Positions 33,837 through 44,571 of a stretch of 64,000 nucleotides of DNA are shown here, piece after piece. The notes below the pieces were generated by a model. The model saw only the letters and a list, made by a program, of their open reading frames with translations, did no database searches and was not told the origin of the DNA. Location of the stretch: the NCBI GenBank assembly GCA_037447655.1, contig JBBHKE010002397.1:5891-69890 (forward strand), written 5' to 3'. Numbering within the stretch: the stretch's first letter is position 1; each line of letters begins with the position of its first letter. Made by a program: the position numbers and the translations under genes. Source of the DNA: Zygnema cylindricum. Taxonomy: Eukaryota > Streptophyta > Zygnematophyceae > Zygnematales > Zygnemataceae.

Positions 33837-34039
33837 TACACTTTGAATCGTTATTAGCACATAAAAATTATTAGTGTAAAGAAAAAATTAGCGTCATTCA
33901 TTCTAATTTAGTGCTAGGAGACGTGGCAGATTATAGTCCACGTCCTTAAATAGTGTAATTTATTATATTTAAGGTATTAATGTCAAAATTTTGGGGTGCC
34001 GATATTACGTACATAAGGCTGATAACGATTCAAGGTGTA
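33837..34039. mobile_element. Mariner/Stowaway-like MITE
   Basis: 203 bp between TACACTTTGAATCGTTATTA and TGATAACGATTCAAGGTGTA, imperfect inverted ends bounded by TA. No coding capacity. Confidence 0.65.
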
Positions 34040-34164
34040 ATTTACAAGAACCGTAATTAAGGTCAAAGAAAAATTAGTGATGTTAATTCTATATCAGGTT
34101 TCGAAGTCAAAATTTGGGGGCACCGATATAGAGTACATAACGCTAATAACGATTGAAGGTGTAC
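34040..34164. repeat. Partial mariner-like repeat (right end)
   Basis: Shares the TTTACAAGAACCGTAATTAA and GGGGGCACCGATATAGAGTA phrases with 34869-34992, and ends CTAATAACGATTGAAGGTGT followed by A. No left end is present. Confidence 0.5.
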
Positions 34165-34212
34165 ATGTTGTACGACATATGTCAAGTGTTAGTCTCATTT
34201 GTTGGTGAACGG

Positions 34213-34992
34213 TACACCGTGAATCGTTTTTAGCGTTTAGAAATTATTAGTGTCAATAATTAATTAGTGTTATTAATACTAATTTGGGTATTCTACAATT
34301 AAAAAAAAATGTTTAATTGTAATTTCTCCATAAAGCTAATTTGGGTACACCGGATATGTCGTCATTATATAAGCAGTAAAATAGGTATAATTACAAAATC
34401 TGATAATCCGTACAACGCCGCGTCCTTTTACTATAATTAATCCATAATTCCAATTTGGGTTTGCGAACGTGTTTTGTCGCAAACTTGACTCTACGTTTAT
34501 TCTAAGCGCACTTCTGTATGCAACCGACATAAGTTAACTACCACCACAAATCGTTATTAGCGTCAAGGTTTTTTTTCGCCACTTAAAACATATTTTCTCC
34601 GTACACACTTGTCAGATTTTCAATTTGAGAAAGCCAATCGGAGGCTGAGAATGTTGCATTTCAATTGCAACTGTCAGATCCATAATGCGACAAGTGTGTG
34701 CGGAGAAAAGATGTTTTAAGTGGCGAAAAAAACCTTGACGCTAATATCGATTCGCGGTGGTATCATTCCTGTATGATTTTAGGTGAAGAATTACAATGTT
34801 GCACAAACAAACACCTTCCGTACACCACACTATTCATGAAATAAGTACGGTATGACCGCTACCCGCTAATTTACAAGAACCGTGATTAAAGTCAAGGAAA
34901 AATTAGATTTATTAATTGTATTTCAGGTATTAATGTCAAAATTTAGGGGTGCCGATATAGAGTACTTAATGCTAATAACGATTCACGGTGTA
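34213..34992. mobile_element. Mariner-like element interrupted by a hairpin MITE
   Basis: Left end TACACCGTGAATCGTTTTTA, right end GCTAATAACGATTCACGGTG followed by TA, 780 bp in all. A 220-bp MITE sits inside at 34541-34760. No transposase frame is present. Confidence 0.55.
34541..34760. mobile_element. Hairpin MITE with long inverted repeats and TA duplication
   Basis: 220 bp, CCACCACAAATCGTTATTAG to its inverted counterpart ending TTCGCGGTGG, flanked by TA (34539-34540, 34761-34762). The arms pair for at least 80 bp through GTCAAGGTTTTTTTTCGCCA and CTCCGTACACACTTGTC, so the transcript would fold into a long hairpin. A Tc1/mariner Stowaway-type MITE. Confidence 0.75.
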
Positions 34993-35029
34993 CTGCAATT
35001 CTTTTTCATACAGTAGGAGTACAATACAG

Positions 35030-35345
35030 TACACCGTGAATCGTTATTAGCGTTTATAAACTATTAGTGTCGATAATTAATTAGTGTTATTAATACTAAT
35101 TTGGGTATTGCAATTTTTTTTAAAAAAATGTTTAATTATAATTTCTCTATAACGATGATTTAGGTACACCGGATCTGGCGTCATTACGTATACAATAAAA
35201 TAGGTAGAAGTACAAAATCTGTCAATATGTACCCCGTCGCGTCATTTTACTGTAATTAATCCACAATTCTAATTTGGGTTTCCAGCTTTATAATTAATAC
35301 GCCGTTTATAATTATACACTAAAATAGGTACGAATACAAAACCGT
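35030..35345. repeat. Mariner-like repeat copy, left end only
   Basis: Begins TACACCGTGAATCGTTATTA, is collinear with 13094-13379 and 34213-34470, and then runs into the ACACTAAAATAGGTACGAA phrase. The right end is not identified. Confidence 0.55.
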
Positions 35346-36430
35346 CGAAACGTACGGGTTTATGTCATTTCACTCAAATTTATTGATAACTCTAATAAGT
35401 GTTTTTTTCACACGCGGTGGATATTTTATTAAGTAAAAGAGGTGCGAGGACAACATAGGACAAAACGTACACTGTCACGTGATAATGTTGATTCCATGCT
35501 TCGGGTTGTAAAACACGGTTACCTTTAACGCTTTGTAACCGTACAACTTCAATACGTTTATTCAGTTCGGTGTTATATTGTATAATGAAAGAAAGTATAA
35601 CGATTGGTATTCGGTGTTTACATTTCGTTTCATAGAACTTACATTGAAATTAGTGAATAATTCTAATTTCCTCATCGATCGCGGGAAGAACGACCGTTGT
35701 TTGACATTAAAACGGACCCTTAAATTTAATAAGGTGTCCGTTGGGTTGCTTTATTAGAAGTCATACATTGTAATATAACAATTAATTATAATAAGGATGT
35801 GTTTAATCAAACCAAACGGAGAACAAACCACTTATAAGGATCACTGTTAATTCTAATTGAAGGTAAAACGGAGAACAAACCACTAATTAGGATACATGTT
35901 AATTCTAATTGGGGGTAATAGGCCCACGAAAGCTGAACATCCGCCGTCAAAAGAGTATCATTAGTTCTTCCCGAAAACACGTGGCTTGTTTAATATCCTC
36001 GTATTTCTTACGTTGGTCAATGATCGTAGATGACGTTGGAAAAACCGTTTGTCATAATTACGACGCTCGCATTTCATGGAGGTGTTTCTATGGCGCTATC
36101 AACAATTTTATCGTCGATGTAAGTTTTGAAATATTCAGCCATGTTGAACCAACTTTTATATATTCCAGCTTTTATTCCTGCGGTTTTAAATATTTTGAAA
36201 AGTGAAAGCCAAACAAAAGTTCAAAATGTGAAATTTGAACGAAAACAAGCAGAATGACAATTCTCTCGGTTTTTAGTGATCAACTTCACTTTCCCTTGTA
36301 TCTCGTGTATTATATATATGTAGCTATGAATACAACAATGACACTACCAAATCCTTGTCCTCATTTGCTTAGGTTGCCATTCTCTTCATTTTCGGTTGCT
36401 TCTTCTTCTTATTTATTAAGTGATATTAAG
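35346..36430. other. AT-rich intergenic region with a short direct repeat
   Basis: Two copies of ACGGAGAACAAACCACT… GTTAATTCTAATTG occur at about 35816-35860 and 35868-35912. The open frame 35909-36205 (98 aa) is unrecognised. Confidence 0.5.
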
Positions 36431-36442
36431 GGTTTGAAATTA

Positions 36443-36810
36443 TGTAGACACTCACAAGAATTTGGGGCGCCAACCTTGGCAATAACATCAATAGTCTCCA
36501 TAATAGTCCGTTTGAAAACGATGAAGACGTAGAGAGGAACAACGAGGATAACGCATTGCGGAATGAGGAAGAGAGTGAGCCAAAAGTGGAAACCTCACTT
36601 GACCCAGCGACCATTGTGGAAGGTTTTATTCTCTCCTCAGCCAATACGAGAGGACGTTTACCAATAGGAAAATTCAACACGTGTCACCTAAGGCAACTCG
36701 AATGCGAGTTATAAACTGGATGTTGAACGATTGCGAAATGAACGGGCCGGATAATCACATCCCCAACCAGGAAAAAGTTTCCGAAACATTTTACCGGAGT
36801 GTACAGTACA
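36443..36810 (+). other. Possible host exon(s), unknown protein
   Basis: Plus-strand frame from about 36449, rich in Asn/Glu/Asp (SPFENDEDVERNNEDNALRN and similar), runs to TAA near 36712. A second frame begins after TTCTCTCCTCAG (about 36640) and reads ERTFTNRKIQHVSPKATRMR… to FYRSVQYK, ending at a strong donor GTAAGT (36811). Retro-element features are absent. It may be a fragment of a real gene or of an unrecognised transposon protein. Confidence 0.3.
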
Positions 36811-36980
36811 AGTAAGTTTTTTAGTCATACCTTTTCCCTTTTATTAAACGCTTCCATTGCATCTTTTGATTTTTGTTATTATTTCCATTAACCCCTTTAT
36901 TTTAAAATGTATTTTTTCAAATTTTTTGTCGATAGCCTCTTTAATTTTTGTATTTTATTATGTTGGGCCGCTGCCTTTCC

Positions 36981-38032
36981 TGTAACTCTGAGACCTCCAT
37001 TAGCCCTCAAAGTAAGCAGCTCACACAAAGCCTCTAGGATAACCCTGACCCCTTTGTGTTTCAGCAAAAAAAACTGCCACCTTGGAAGAAAAAAACTTTG
37101 ACCACCTCCACCCTCGTGAAGGCAAGACACCCTTGAGTCGATAGCAAAAAGAATCTCTGAATTTGCTCCCCTGAGCAGTAAGGTATAGAGGGTCAAAGTT
37201 GACCTTTTGTACAAAGGCTCTCTAGGGGAGAGGATCCTATCTACCAAATTTTCCTAATCCTATCTCTCTCTAAAACTCTATCTACTGAAATACGGCACCA
37301 ATCAAAATACTGTGTCGTACAGAAAGGTACATGTGCTGGTGTGCTTTTTGTACGACCATTGTATGACATGGCCAACCAGTCGACACATGTCATATTTGGA
37401 TTCGTTTCTGTAATCCTTGGAGATGCTGTAATCCAATGTGGTCGCGCCACGTGTCAATCGATGTGGCGGTGACCGAAAACTGCCAAAATCCTATTGCACG
37501 ATCTCGACATCCTTCCCGATCGTCTGATCAAAACCGGGTTTTAATCGTAGCCGTCATAAATCGTTGCGCGATATTTGTTTCGCTGTCGAAAAAAAATGTG
37601 CGGTATCCGTTTCGGAACCATATTGTGCTCCTTACTTTACAAACATGTATCCATGCACGACGTCTATAGTTTCAATTAAATGAATTAGTTCGCGCTTTAC
37701 AGTTTATATATTTGTCAAACCCTATATGTCTCAGCACCGATCCTAGTCTATAGGATAAAGCTATCGTTTATTTCAAACTTGACGGACGGGAAGTACCAAG
37801 ATCAAATCATGGGTCCGTCAAGTATATTTTGGTAAATCTACCAAAATCTACCACCTGTCTCTCTATCTCTTAAGCAGCATAGGTAGCCATGGCTCTAGCT
37901 TCCTCTTCAACTTTCAGTGACTGCGACAAGTGTAGGAGCTGAAGAGAGGAGCTAGAAGCAGACTGCCTCGACTTTTTTTTTGCCTTTCATTTTAGACCTA
38001 GAAAATACTAAAAATAACCATTAATTTCTACA
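36981..38032 (-). repeat. CopF 3' LTR
   Basis: 1052 bp, minus strand TGTAGAAATTAATGG to CAGAGTTACA, clearly related to the CA1 LTRs (GCCTCTAGGATAACCCTGAC, CCCTTGAGTCGATAGC). It contains a stem-loop with an 11-bp perfect stem (ACTTGACGGAC/GTCCGTCAAGT) at 37777-37822. Confidence 0.88.
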
Positions 38033-40058
38033 CTCCTGTTATTTTCTAGTCACTCTTTAATTTTAGACCACACTTCTCCGGCAGAAAATTAGCTTTGGGG
38101 AAGGCACAGGTTTGGTCACCATCTCGCTATCTGGTCTGTACTCTAAAGTGATTATTTTGTTTTCTACCTTCTCTCTAACAAAACTAAGTCAAATGTCCAC
38201 GTGTTTGGCTTTAAAATGATGTTTAAGATTTGCAGCAATATCGATTGCTGCCTGATTATCATAAAATTTGTTATGCACACCACTCTTAAGGTGACCAAGC
38301 TCACCTTGATTTACATCAATTCTTTTACAGCAGAGCAAGAGGCCATGTACTTAGCCTCCATGGTGGACTGAGCAATGACCTTTTGCTGCTTGCTGCTCCA
38401 ATAGCAAGCCCCATCACCCACATACAATACATACCCAGACGTGCATCTCCTCATAGGAGCATCCCCATAGCTCGCATCACTCTAAGTGGTGATGTCAGTA
38501 TTGTTCCCACCCAAATACAACCATAGATCTCTAGTCCTTATGTGATATCTAAGGACTCTCTTAGCTGCCTCCCAATCTTTCTTAGTGGGAGCACTCAGAC
38601 TCCTACCTAATACTCCTACTGTTGCGGCTATGTGCGGACGGGTACAATTCATAAAATATATTAGGCTGCCCACTACTTGTTTATAAGGGATGGTCTGCAT
38701 AAATTTTTTCTATTCCGAGCATACCTGATCACCTAAGATTATAACTCCCTCTTCCACACTCCCCTCACTTCATTTCTTTAGTTCCATAAGAGTGGTACAA
38801 CTATTATCCTAGTCCATTTGGAATTTTTCTAACATGTTTCCAATGGCCTCTTTTTGAGTTAATCTTATTATCTTTCTATCTTTGTCTTTCTCTACTTGAA
38901 TTCCCAAAATATACCTTGCTTCTCCCATATCCTTGATCTCAAATTTTCCTTTTAGATCATTTTTCAACTTATTTATTTCATCTATAGATTTACTTAAAAC
39001 AAGCAAATCATCAAAATAAATTGCGATAAAAATAATTCTTTCCTCATCTTCAAACAAATGAATTGAGTGATATGTGCTTGATCTAAATATATCATAAACC
39101 TGTAAGAAACTCATCGAGCTTCTTGTTCCATTGCCGGGGCGCCTGTTTCAGCCCATACAAAGATTTGATCAATCGACATACTTTGCTTTCCTCCCCTTGC
39201 TCCACAAATCCTTTTGGCTGTCGCATAAAATCTCCTCTTCCAATTATCCATATAGGAAGGCCGTCTTGATGTCCATCTGAAACACTTCTCTATCTCTTGC
39301 TGCCGCCATACTGAGAAGTATCCAAATAGAGGGAAACCTGAGGACCGGAGCAAAAGTCTCTTTGTAGTCAATTCCCTATTTCTGGATAAATCACAACTTA
39401 ACTAACCCAGCCTTGTAGCGCTCAATGGTGTTATCCGGGTTGAGTTTGAATTTGAATACCCACTTAGATCTAATTGGCTTCCTATCAAGGGACACTACAC
39501 CAATTACCACGTATTGGCTGCCAAAATCGAAGCTATCTCCTCATTAATGGTTGTTTTCCACCGGTTCCTCTCAAGATAAATCATCGCCTCACCATAAGTC
39601 TGGGGTTCATCGGGATGAGACAATTTGGTTACCTTGTTGTTAACTTGTTTCTCTTACAGTCTTTTACTGCTTCTCCTTCCGCCCTTAAACTATGATGCCG
39701 GAATGGATGGCTCTTGTGGATTCTTTCGAATAGTTTCAACTTCTTGCTTATCCCTTGATTCCGGGTCTATTTTCACCACGTCTTCTGCTTCGGTTGGAGT
39801 TGGCACTAAAGGTTCCACGGCTAAATCCTCCTCGGTTTGATTTGTACCTATAAGATGATCATCTTCTCGAAAACTTGGATAGTTAGGAAGCTCAAAGTCA
39901 TCAAAATTTTCCGACTCAAATCTGATTTTGACTGTCTTTGTATGCTTAAAGGGATCATAGATTACCCTTCATCCACGACCACTAGATGCTTTACTAGGAT
40001 TATATCTTCTCTATTGAGATCATAGACTATATATCCTTTTACATCTTCATCATATCCT
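38033..40058 (-). pseudogene. CopF pol remnant (linker, RT, RNase H)
   Basis: Fragments: RNase H and RT tail 38482-38700 (IPYKQVVGSLIYFMNCTRP), RT 38809-39114 (AIYFDDLLVLSKS, with YVDD changed to YFDD), RT N-terminus 39111-39600, linker 39620-40058. Many stops and frameshifts. The active-site V-to-F change and stops near 39400 and 38700 make it non-functional. Confidence 0.82.
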
Positions 40059-41060
40059 TGTTGTTATTCTACAACCACAGTTGCAGGTGGAGGACCACCA
40101 GTAGTAGTAGATGTAGACATAGACTTCTGCAAAAGCTACCCGAAATCCTATCAAACAACTAACTTTGATATAACACAGAAATCACTTGAGGTGTTCAAAT
40201 AACACCAAAATTCACACTAATACAATATCACATTCAATCTGTTATTTCCCAAAATTGCAGCCGAATTGAACCAGTAAACTATAAGATGTAACACTTGGAA
40301 GTTTCCCAAAAACTGTCCATTAGAGAATTAGATCTCAATACTGGATAGTTACAATTTTGGCTAAGTCCTTACTTTATACTCACAAAGAGTATCAAATCAA
40401 AAATAACTAATCAGATGTCTACACTTGGAACAACAGTACTGTACTACACTACGACAAGGTACCAAATCAGTACGCTTATTGTTTTGTGAGTACGTCCAAA
40501 CCCTATTTGACTACTACACAAAAATATACTTAGTGGAACACTCTATTCTAATCCGCTAAGCAAAAACTACTGAGTTTCAGATATGCAAATAGATTCCCCA
40601 TACATTAGTGTTCAAGGTGCTTAGTCAGCAGTGGATGCTAGCGTCCAGCCGACTGTTGATCAACTGGTCCATGTCACCTGAGGTCGTACAAAGTGATGAG
40701 TCAATTTGTGGTCCCACGTGGATCTTGTCCTTTCACTCGATTCACATCTACGGTCGTCGTTAAATGTTGTACCACCATTCTCCCGGACAATCGGTGGAGT
40801 CTCTGTCTGTCTAATTCTTCAACAATATTCGTTCGACGTGTGACACGCGGTAAAGTGTGTCGGCGGCTTTCCCTAAAACCCGTATGATGTTCATTTTCTG
40901 ACGCGTGTCCTTGTAGAAGTAAAATACACTCAAAAGTACTACTACTACTGTCACACTAAATGAGGTAAGTATTACAACTTATCTAGACCAAAAATATTCT
41001 AAGTACTTGGTCTCTACTCACAGCTCTGTTTACTGAGTATTAAGATTTCTTATTTCAACA
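40059..41060 (-). repeat. CopE LTR (i)
   Basis: About 1.0 kb, TGTTGTTATTCTACAACC to TTATTTCAACA on the plus strand. It joins CopF directly. It contains an ATG-led Ser/Thr-rich coding start (MSTSTTTGGPPPA) near 40120. Confidence 0.87.
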
Positions 41061-42514
41061 CTCCCCTAAATCTTTAGACTCACTTACTCACTCAACCCAA
41101 TAGACTCTCTGCAACACTTTAACTTAAGAGCTCGAAAAGTTTTAGTCAGCATATCAGTCACCATCTTTTCATCCGGTAAATAACATATTTTTATCACTCT
41201 TGGAAGCACATTTTCTCTCACAAAGTGTAGTATGACAACCATATGTTTGCTTTTAAAATGATGATTGCGGTTAGAGGCAATGGCAATAGCTGCTTGGTTG
41301 TCACACTAAATAACCTAAGGACTGGTTTGCATATCCTAAGTTCTTGCAAGGTGGCCTTAACCCATATGAGTTCCTTGAGGGCAGAACTGGCTGCCATATA
41401 TTCTGACTCCATCGTGGACTAAGCCGTGACCTTCTGTAATTTGCTGCTCTTGCAACAAGTTACGTTTCCAATTTTCAGAATGAAACCGGTTGTTGATTTC
41501 CGGCTTGGCATATCTCCATAGCTAGCATTGCTCTAAGTCTGTAATTTTACCTCTCCTCCTCCGAGTATAAGCTTGAGGCTTCGGGTACCTGCCAGGTATC
41601 CTAGAACCCTCTTTGGTGCTTCCTAATCTGCTCTTTTAGGATTATGAAGACTCCTACTTAGGACTCCCACAGCTGCAGCAATATCAGGTCTCGTACAATT
41701 CATAAAATAAACAAGACTCCCCACTACCTGTCTGTATAGCTCTGTAGCCATAAACTCTTCCTCCCGTGACTCTAAAATTTCACTAACCATTATGCCCGAG
41801 TATGATTCACTCCCCTCCAGCGTCTGTCTAAATTCCATGGGAGTTACAGATCCGTTCATATCCTTCATATCAAATTTTTCCAGCATGTTCCCTATAACTT
41901 CTTCCTGGGTTAGCATAATCAATATGTTATTTCTATCCCTTTTAACTTTTATGCCTAAGATATATTTGGCCTCACCTAGTTCTTTAATTTCAAACCTAGA
42001 CGTCAAAGCTGCTTTAATACGGTTTATTTCATTTATGGATTTACTTATTAGTAAAAGATCATCAACCTATACAACAATATAAAGAATCCCATCCTCCCCT
42101 TGTAAGACAAAGACTGAATGGTCTGAATTAATTCTTTTGAATCCTAGACTAGTCAGAAATTCATCTAACTTCAAATTCCATTCTTTAGGGGCTTGTTTCA
42201 GCCCATACACAGATTTTATCAGTTTGCAGACTAACTTTTCTTTCCCTTTTTCCTCATACATTTCAGGCTGTTTCATATAAATAGTTTCTTCTAACTCTCC
42301 ATGCAAAAAGGCTGTCTTAACATCCATTTGATGTATTTCCATGTTTTCTATAGCAGCTAAACTCAACAGAATTTGATAGTAGGAAATCTGACTACTGGGA
42401 GAAGGTTTCCTCAAAGTCAATACCTTCTTTTTGGTTAAACCCTTTGGCCACAAGTTTGGCGTTATACCTTTCAATATTGTTGTCCAGATCCTGTTTGACT
42501 TTGAAGACCCACTT
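41061..42514 (-). pseudogene. CopE unit a: RNase H and RT remnants
   Basis: Minus strand: RNase H tail 41061-41460 (MESEYMAASSALKELIWVKA), RT tail 41623-42006 (GEAKYILGIKVKRDRN, FMNCTRPDIAAAVGVL), RT core 42067-42400 (MDVKTAFLHGELEETIYMKQ, SVYGLKQAPKEWNLKLDE). Stops and frameshifts occur near 41460, 41640, 42066 and 42400. 42510-42514 (CACTT) is the target duplication of the solo LTR. Confidence 0.83.
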
Positions 42515-43030
42515 TGTAAAAGGGGACAAAAATAAGCACCACAATACACCACAATACACAGCAAAAGGTTCCAAAGATCTTCCCGTAACAACTGCAGGAG
42601 CACACAACAATGACACACAAGGTTGCGCTTCATCACTCTGGAGAGGATTACAAAAGTCAGCGCTCGCTGCGAAGGTCTACTCAAAGAGTGTCTTGCTGAC
42701 TAGGCCTACATCACTATTGAAACTAAGTAGCAGGCAGTCAACCTAGTACTGTACAACTGTACACGTGGACCTTCACGGTCAACCAAGACAAATCTCAAAA
42801 TATCCTTCTAGAACAATACCCTTCTATCTACATTCCGCGGCGTTGCTATATTTCCAAGCTGCGTTGCTCTTCTGCGCTGCTATGCTGCTACGCTACTAAG
42901 TAGCTACGTCGCTAAGTTGCTACGCTGCTATGTGGCGCTGGTCTGGAATCGCAACTGCGTTGCTTTGACACCGCAATTATAGCAGCCTAGTTGCTAGCTA
43001 CTACGTTCCCAACTTTGTAACCATGTTACA
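42515..43030 (-). repeat. Gypsy solo LTR in CopE unit a
   Basis: 516 bp, exactly the length of the two LTRs of the full Gypsy element, flanked by a perfect 5-bp duplication CACTT (42510-42514, 43031-43035). CopE unit b gives the empty site (GAAGACGTACTTGCTTCG). It formed by recombination between the LTRs of a former full element. Confidence 0.92.
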
Positions 43031-43035
43031 CACTT

Positions 43036-43333
43036 GCTTTGAATGGCTTTCCTCCCCGGGGCCAAGTCCACCAGCTCCCATGTTTGTGCCTCCATAATCG
43101 ACTTTATCTCATCGTTGACCGCCTCAATCCAGTGGTTTCTCTCCGCTGATGAGAAGGCTTATTTAATGGTCAAAGGCTCCCCTGATGCTGTAGAAAAAGC
43201 AAAGTGAGAACCGGTTTGCAGACGACTGCTAGATCTTCTTCCCCTCGGAAATTCTGAGGCTGAAATGGTTAGTAATCTCCGATTTTGTGTTGCTAAAATT
43301 GCTGCAGGATCCATTGGTGTACCAGTCTGTTCC
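43036..43333 (-). pseudogene. CopE unit a: pol linker between the two Gypsy insertions
   Basis: Encodes, in broken frames, the integrase-RT linker and RT N-terminus (WIEAVNDEIKSIMEAQTW-like). It aligns with 53600-53900 of unit b. 43329-43333 (GTTCC) is the left target duplication of the full Gypsy element. Confidence 0.75.
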
Positions 43334-43849
43334 TATAAAAGGGGTCAAAAATAAGCACCACAATACACCACAATACACAGTGGAAAGTTCCAAGGATTTT
43401 CCCGCTGCAACAGCAGGAGCACACAACAATGACATACAAGGTTGCGCTTTATTACTTTGGAGAGGATTAAAAAAGTCAACGCTCGCTGCGAAGGTCTACT
43501 CAAAGAGTGTCCTACTGACTAGGCATAACTCACTATTTAAACTAACTATCTGGTAGTCAACCTAGTACTGTACAACTATACAATTGGAACCTCACGGTCA
43601 ACCGAGACAAATCCCAAAATATCCTTCTAGAACAATAGCGTTCTATCTACATTCTGCGGCGTTGCTATACTGCTAAGATACGTTGCTCTGCTGCGCTGCT
43701 ATGCTGCTACGCTACTAAGTAGTTACGCCGCTAAGTTGCTACGCTGCTATGTTGCGCTGGTTTGGAATCGCAGCTGCGCTGCTCTGACACCGCAACTATA
43801 GCAGGCTAGTTGCTAGCTACTAAGTACCCAACTCTGTAACCCTGATACA
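43334..43849 (-). repeat. Gypsy 3' LTR
   Basis: 516 bp. On the minus strand it starts TGTATCAGGGTTACAG and ends CCTTTTATA. A purine-rich AGTGGGAGGCAC tract precedes it on the minus strand. The interior has iterated GCTGCTACGCTGC-type motifs. Confidence 0.92.
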
Positions 43850-43867
43850 GTGCCTCCCACTAGGGCT

Positions 43868-44197
43868 TCAGCGTCGCGCTGAACCTTTCGGCTTAGGGAA
43901 ACTGCAATTGCCGGAGTATGTCGTACGTCTCTTCACGGTACTCCTCGAACTCCTGTCGCAGGGTGTCGAGTTGGTTTTGGAGCTAGTGACATCGGGTCTC
44001 CAGCAGCGCAATATGATGGTATGCCGCTGCCAAACGTCTCCGAGTGATTTGCTCTCGAACCTGGTCCTCCCTTTCCTCCGGTCTGCCTCTACCATGACCT
44101 TCGCCGCCACCAAGAGTCTATCGGGACCGGGCACATCTCCTTGCCCCACACGTACCAGTCTCCCCCTCTTTGGTGGTGGGGAGGATGACGACGCCAT
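43868..44197 (-). pseudogene. Extra sense frame in the Gypsy element: basic N-terminus plus coiled coil
   Basis: ATG at 44197 opens MASSSSPPPKRGRLVRVGQG, a Ser/Pro start with a basic patch. A frame change near 44095 continues into REDQVREQITRRRLAAAYHH… LDTLRQEFEEYREETYDILR, with heptad spacing typical of a coiled coil, ending at TAA 43893-43895. There is one TAG in the coiled-coil frame (43983-43985). It is in the same orientation as gag-pol, downstream of the chromodomain and before the 3' LTR. It may be an additional gene of this family or a captured host sequence; function unknown. Confidence 0.45.
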
Positions 44198-44571
44198 GGA
44201 TGCTGTTGTTTAGGACAATTCACGTAATTCTAAAAGCGAAGGTAAGCTAGTTGTGCGGAGTGAAGCACTCTCTAAACTGCCTAGACTAGGCTGGTCGCGA
44301 GGGCGGATGGCGGCTTTATCAAAGAGGGTTGAGGGTTTCACGTTTGGACTCTGCGAAGCGTCGCAGCGTGCGAGGGTATCGCATCGTCCAACATTTATAA
44401 AACTGCGTTGCTACGGCGAAACCGAGGGTTCGTTTTCATCAATGTTGTGAAACACAATTGCGCTATTGCGCTTTCCTGTCAGCGCAGCGGTGGCGCTGCG
44501 TTCCTCTAACGGCACAGTAACCATGCTGTGTTGCGGTGGCTGCGCCGCTATATCGCTGCGGTGCGGTAACA

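Larger units (their letters stand above)
36981..40058 (-). mobile_element. CopF, 5'-truncated view of a Copia element, interrupted by the CopE array
   Basis: Minus-strand Copia of the CA1/CA2 kind: 3' LTR 36981-38032, then RNase H, RT and linker to 40058. There the CopE array begins in the codons for GYDEDVKGY. Its gag half would lie beyond the window. Confidence 0.85.
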
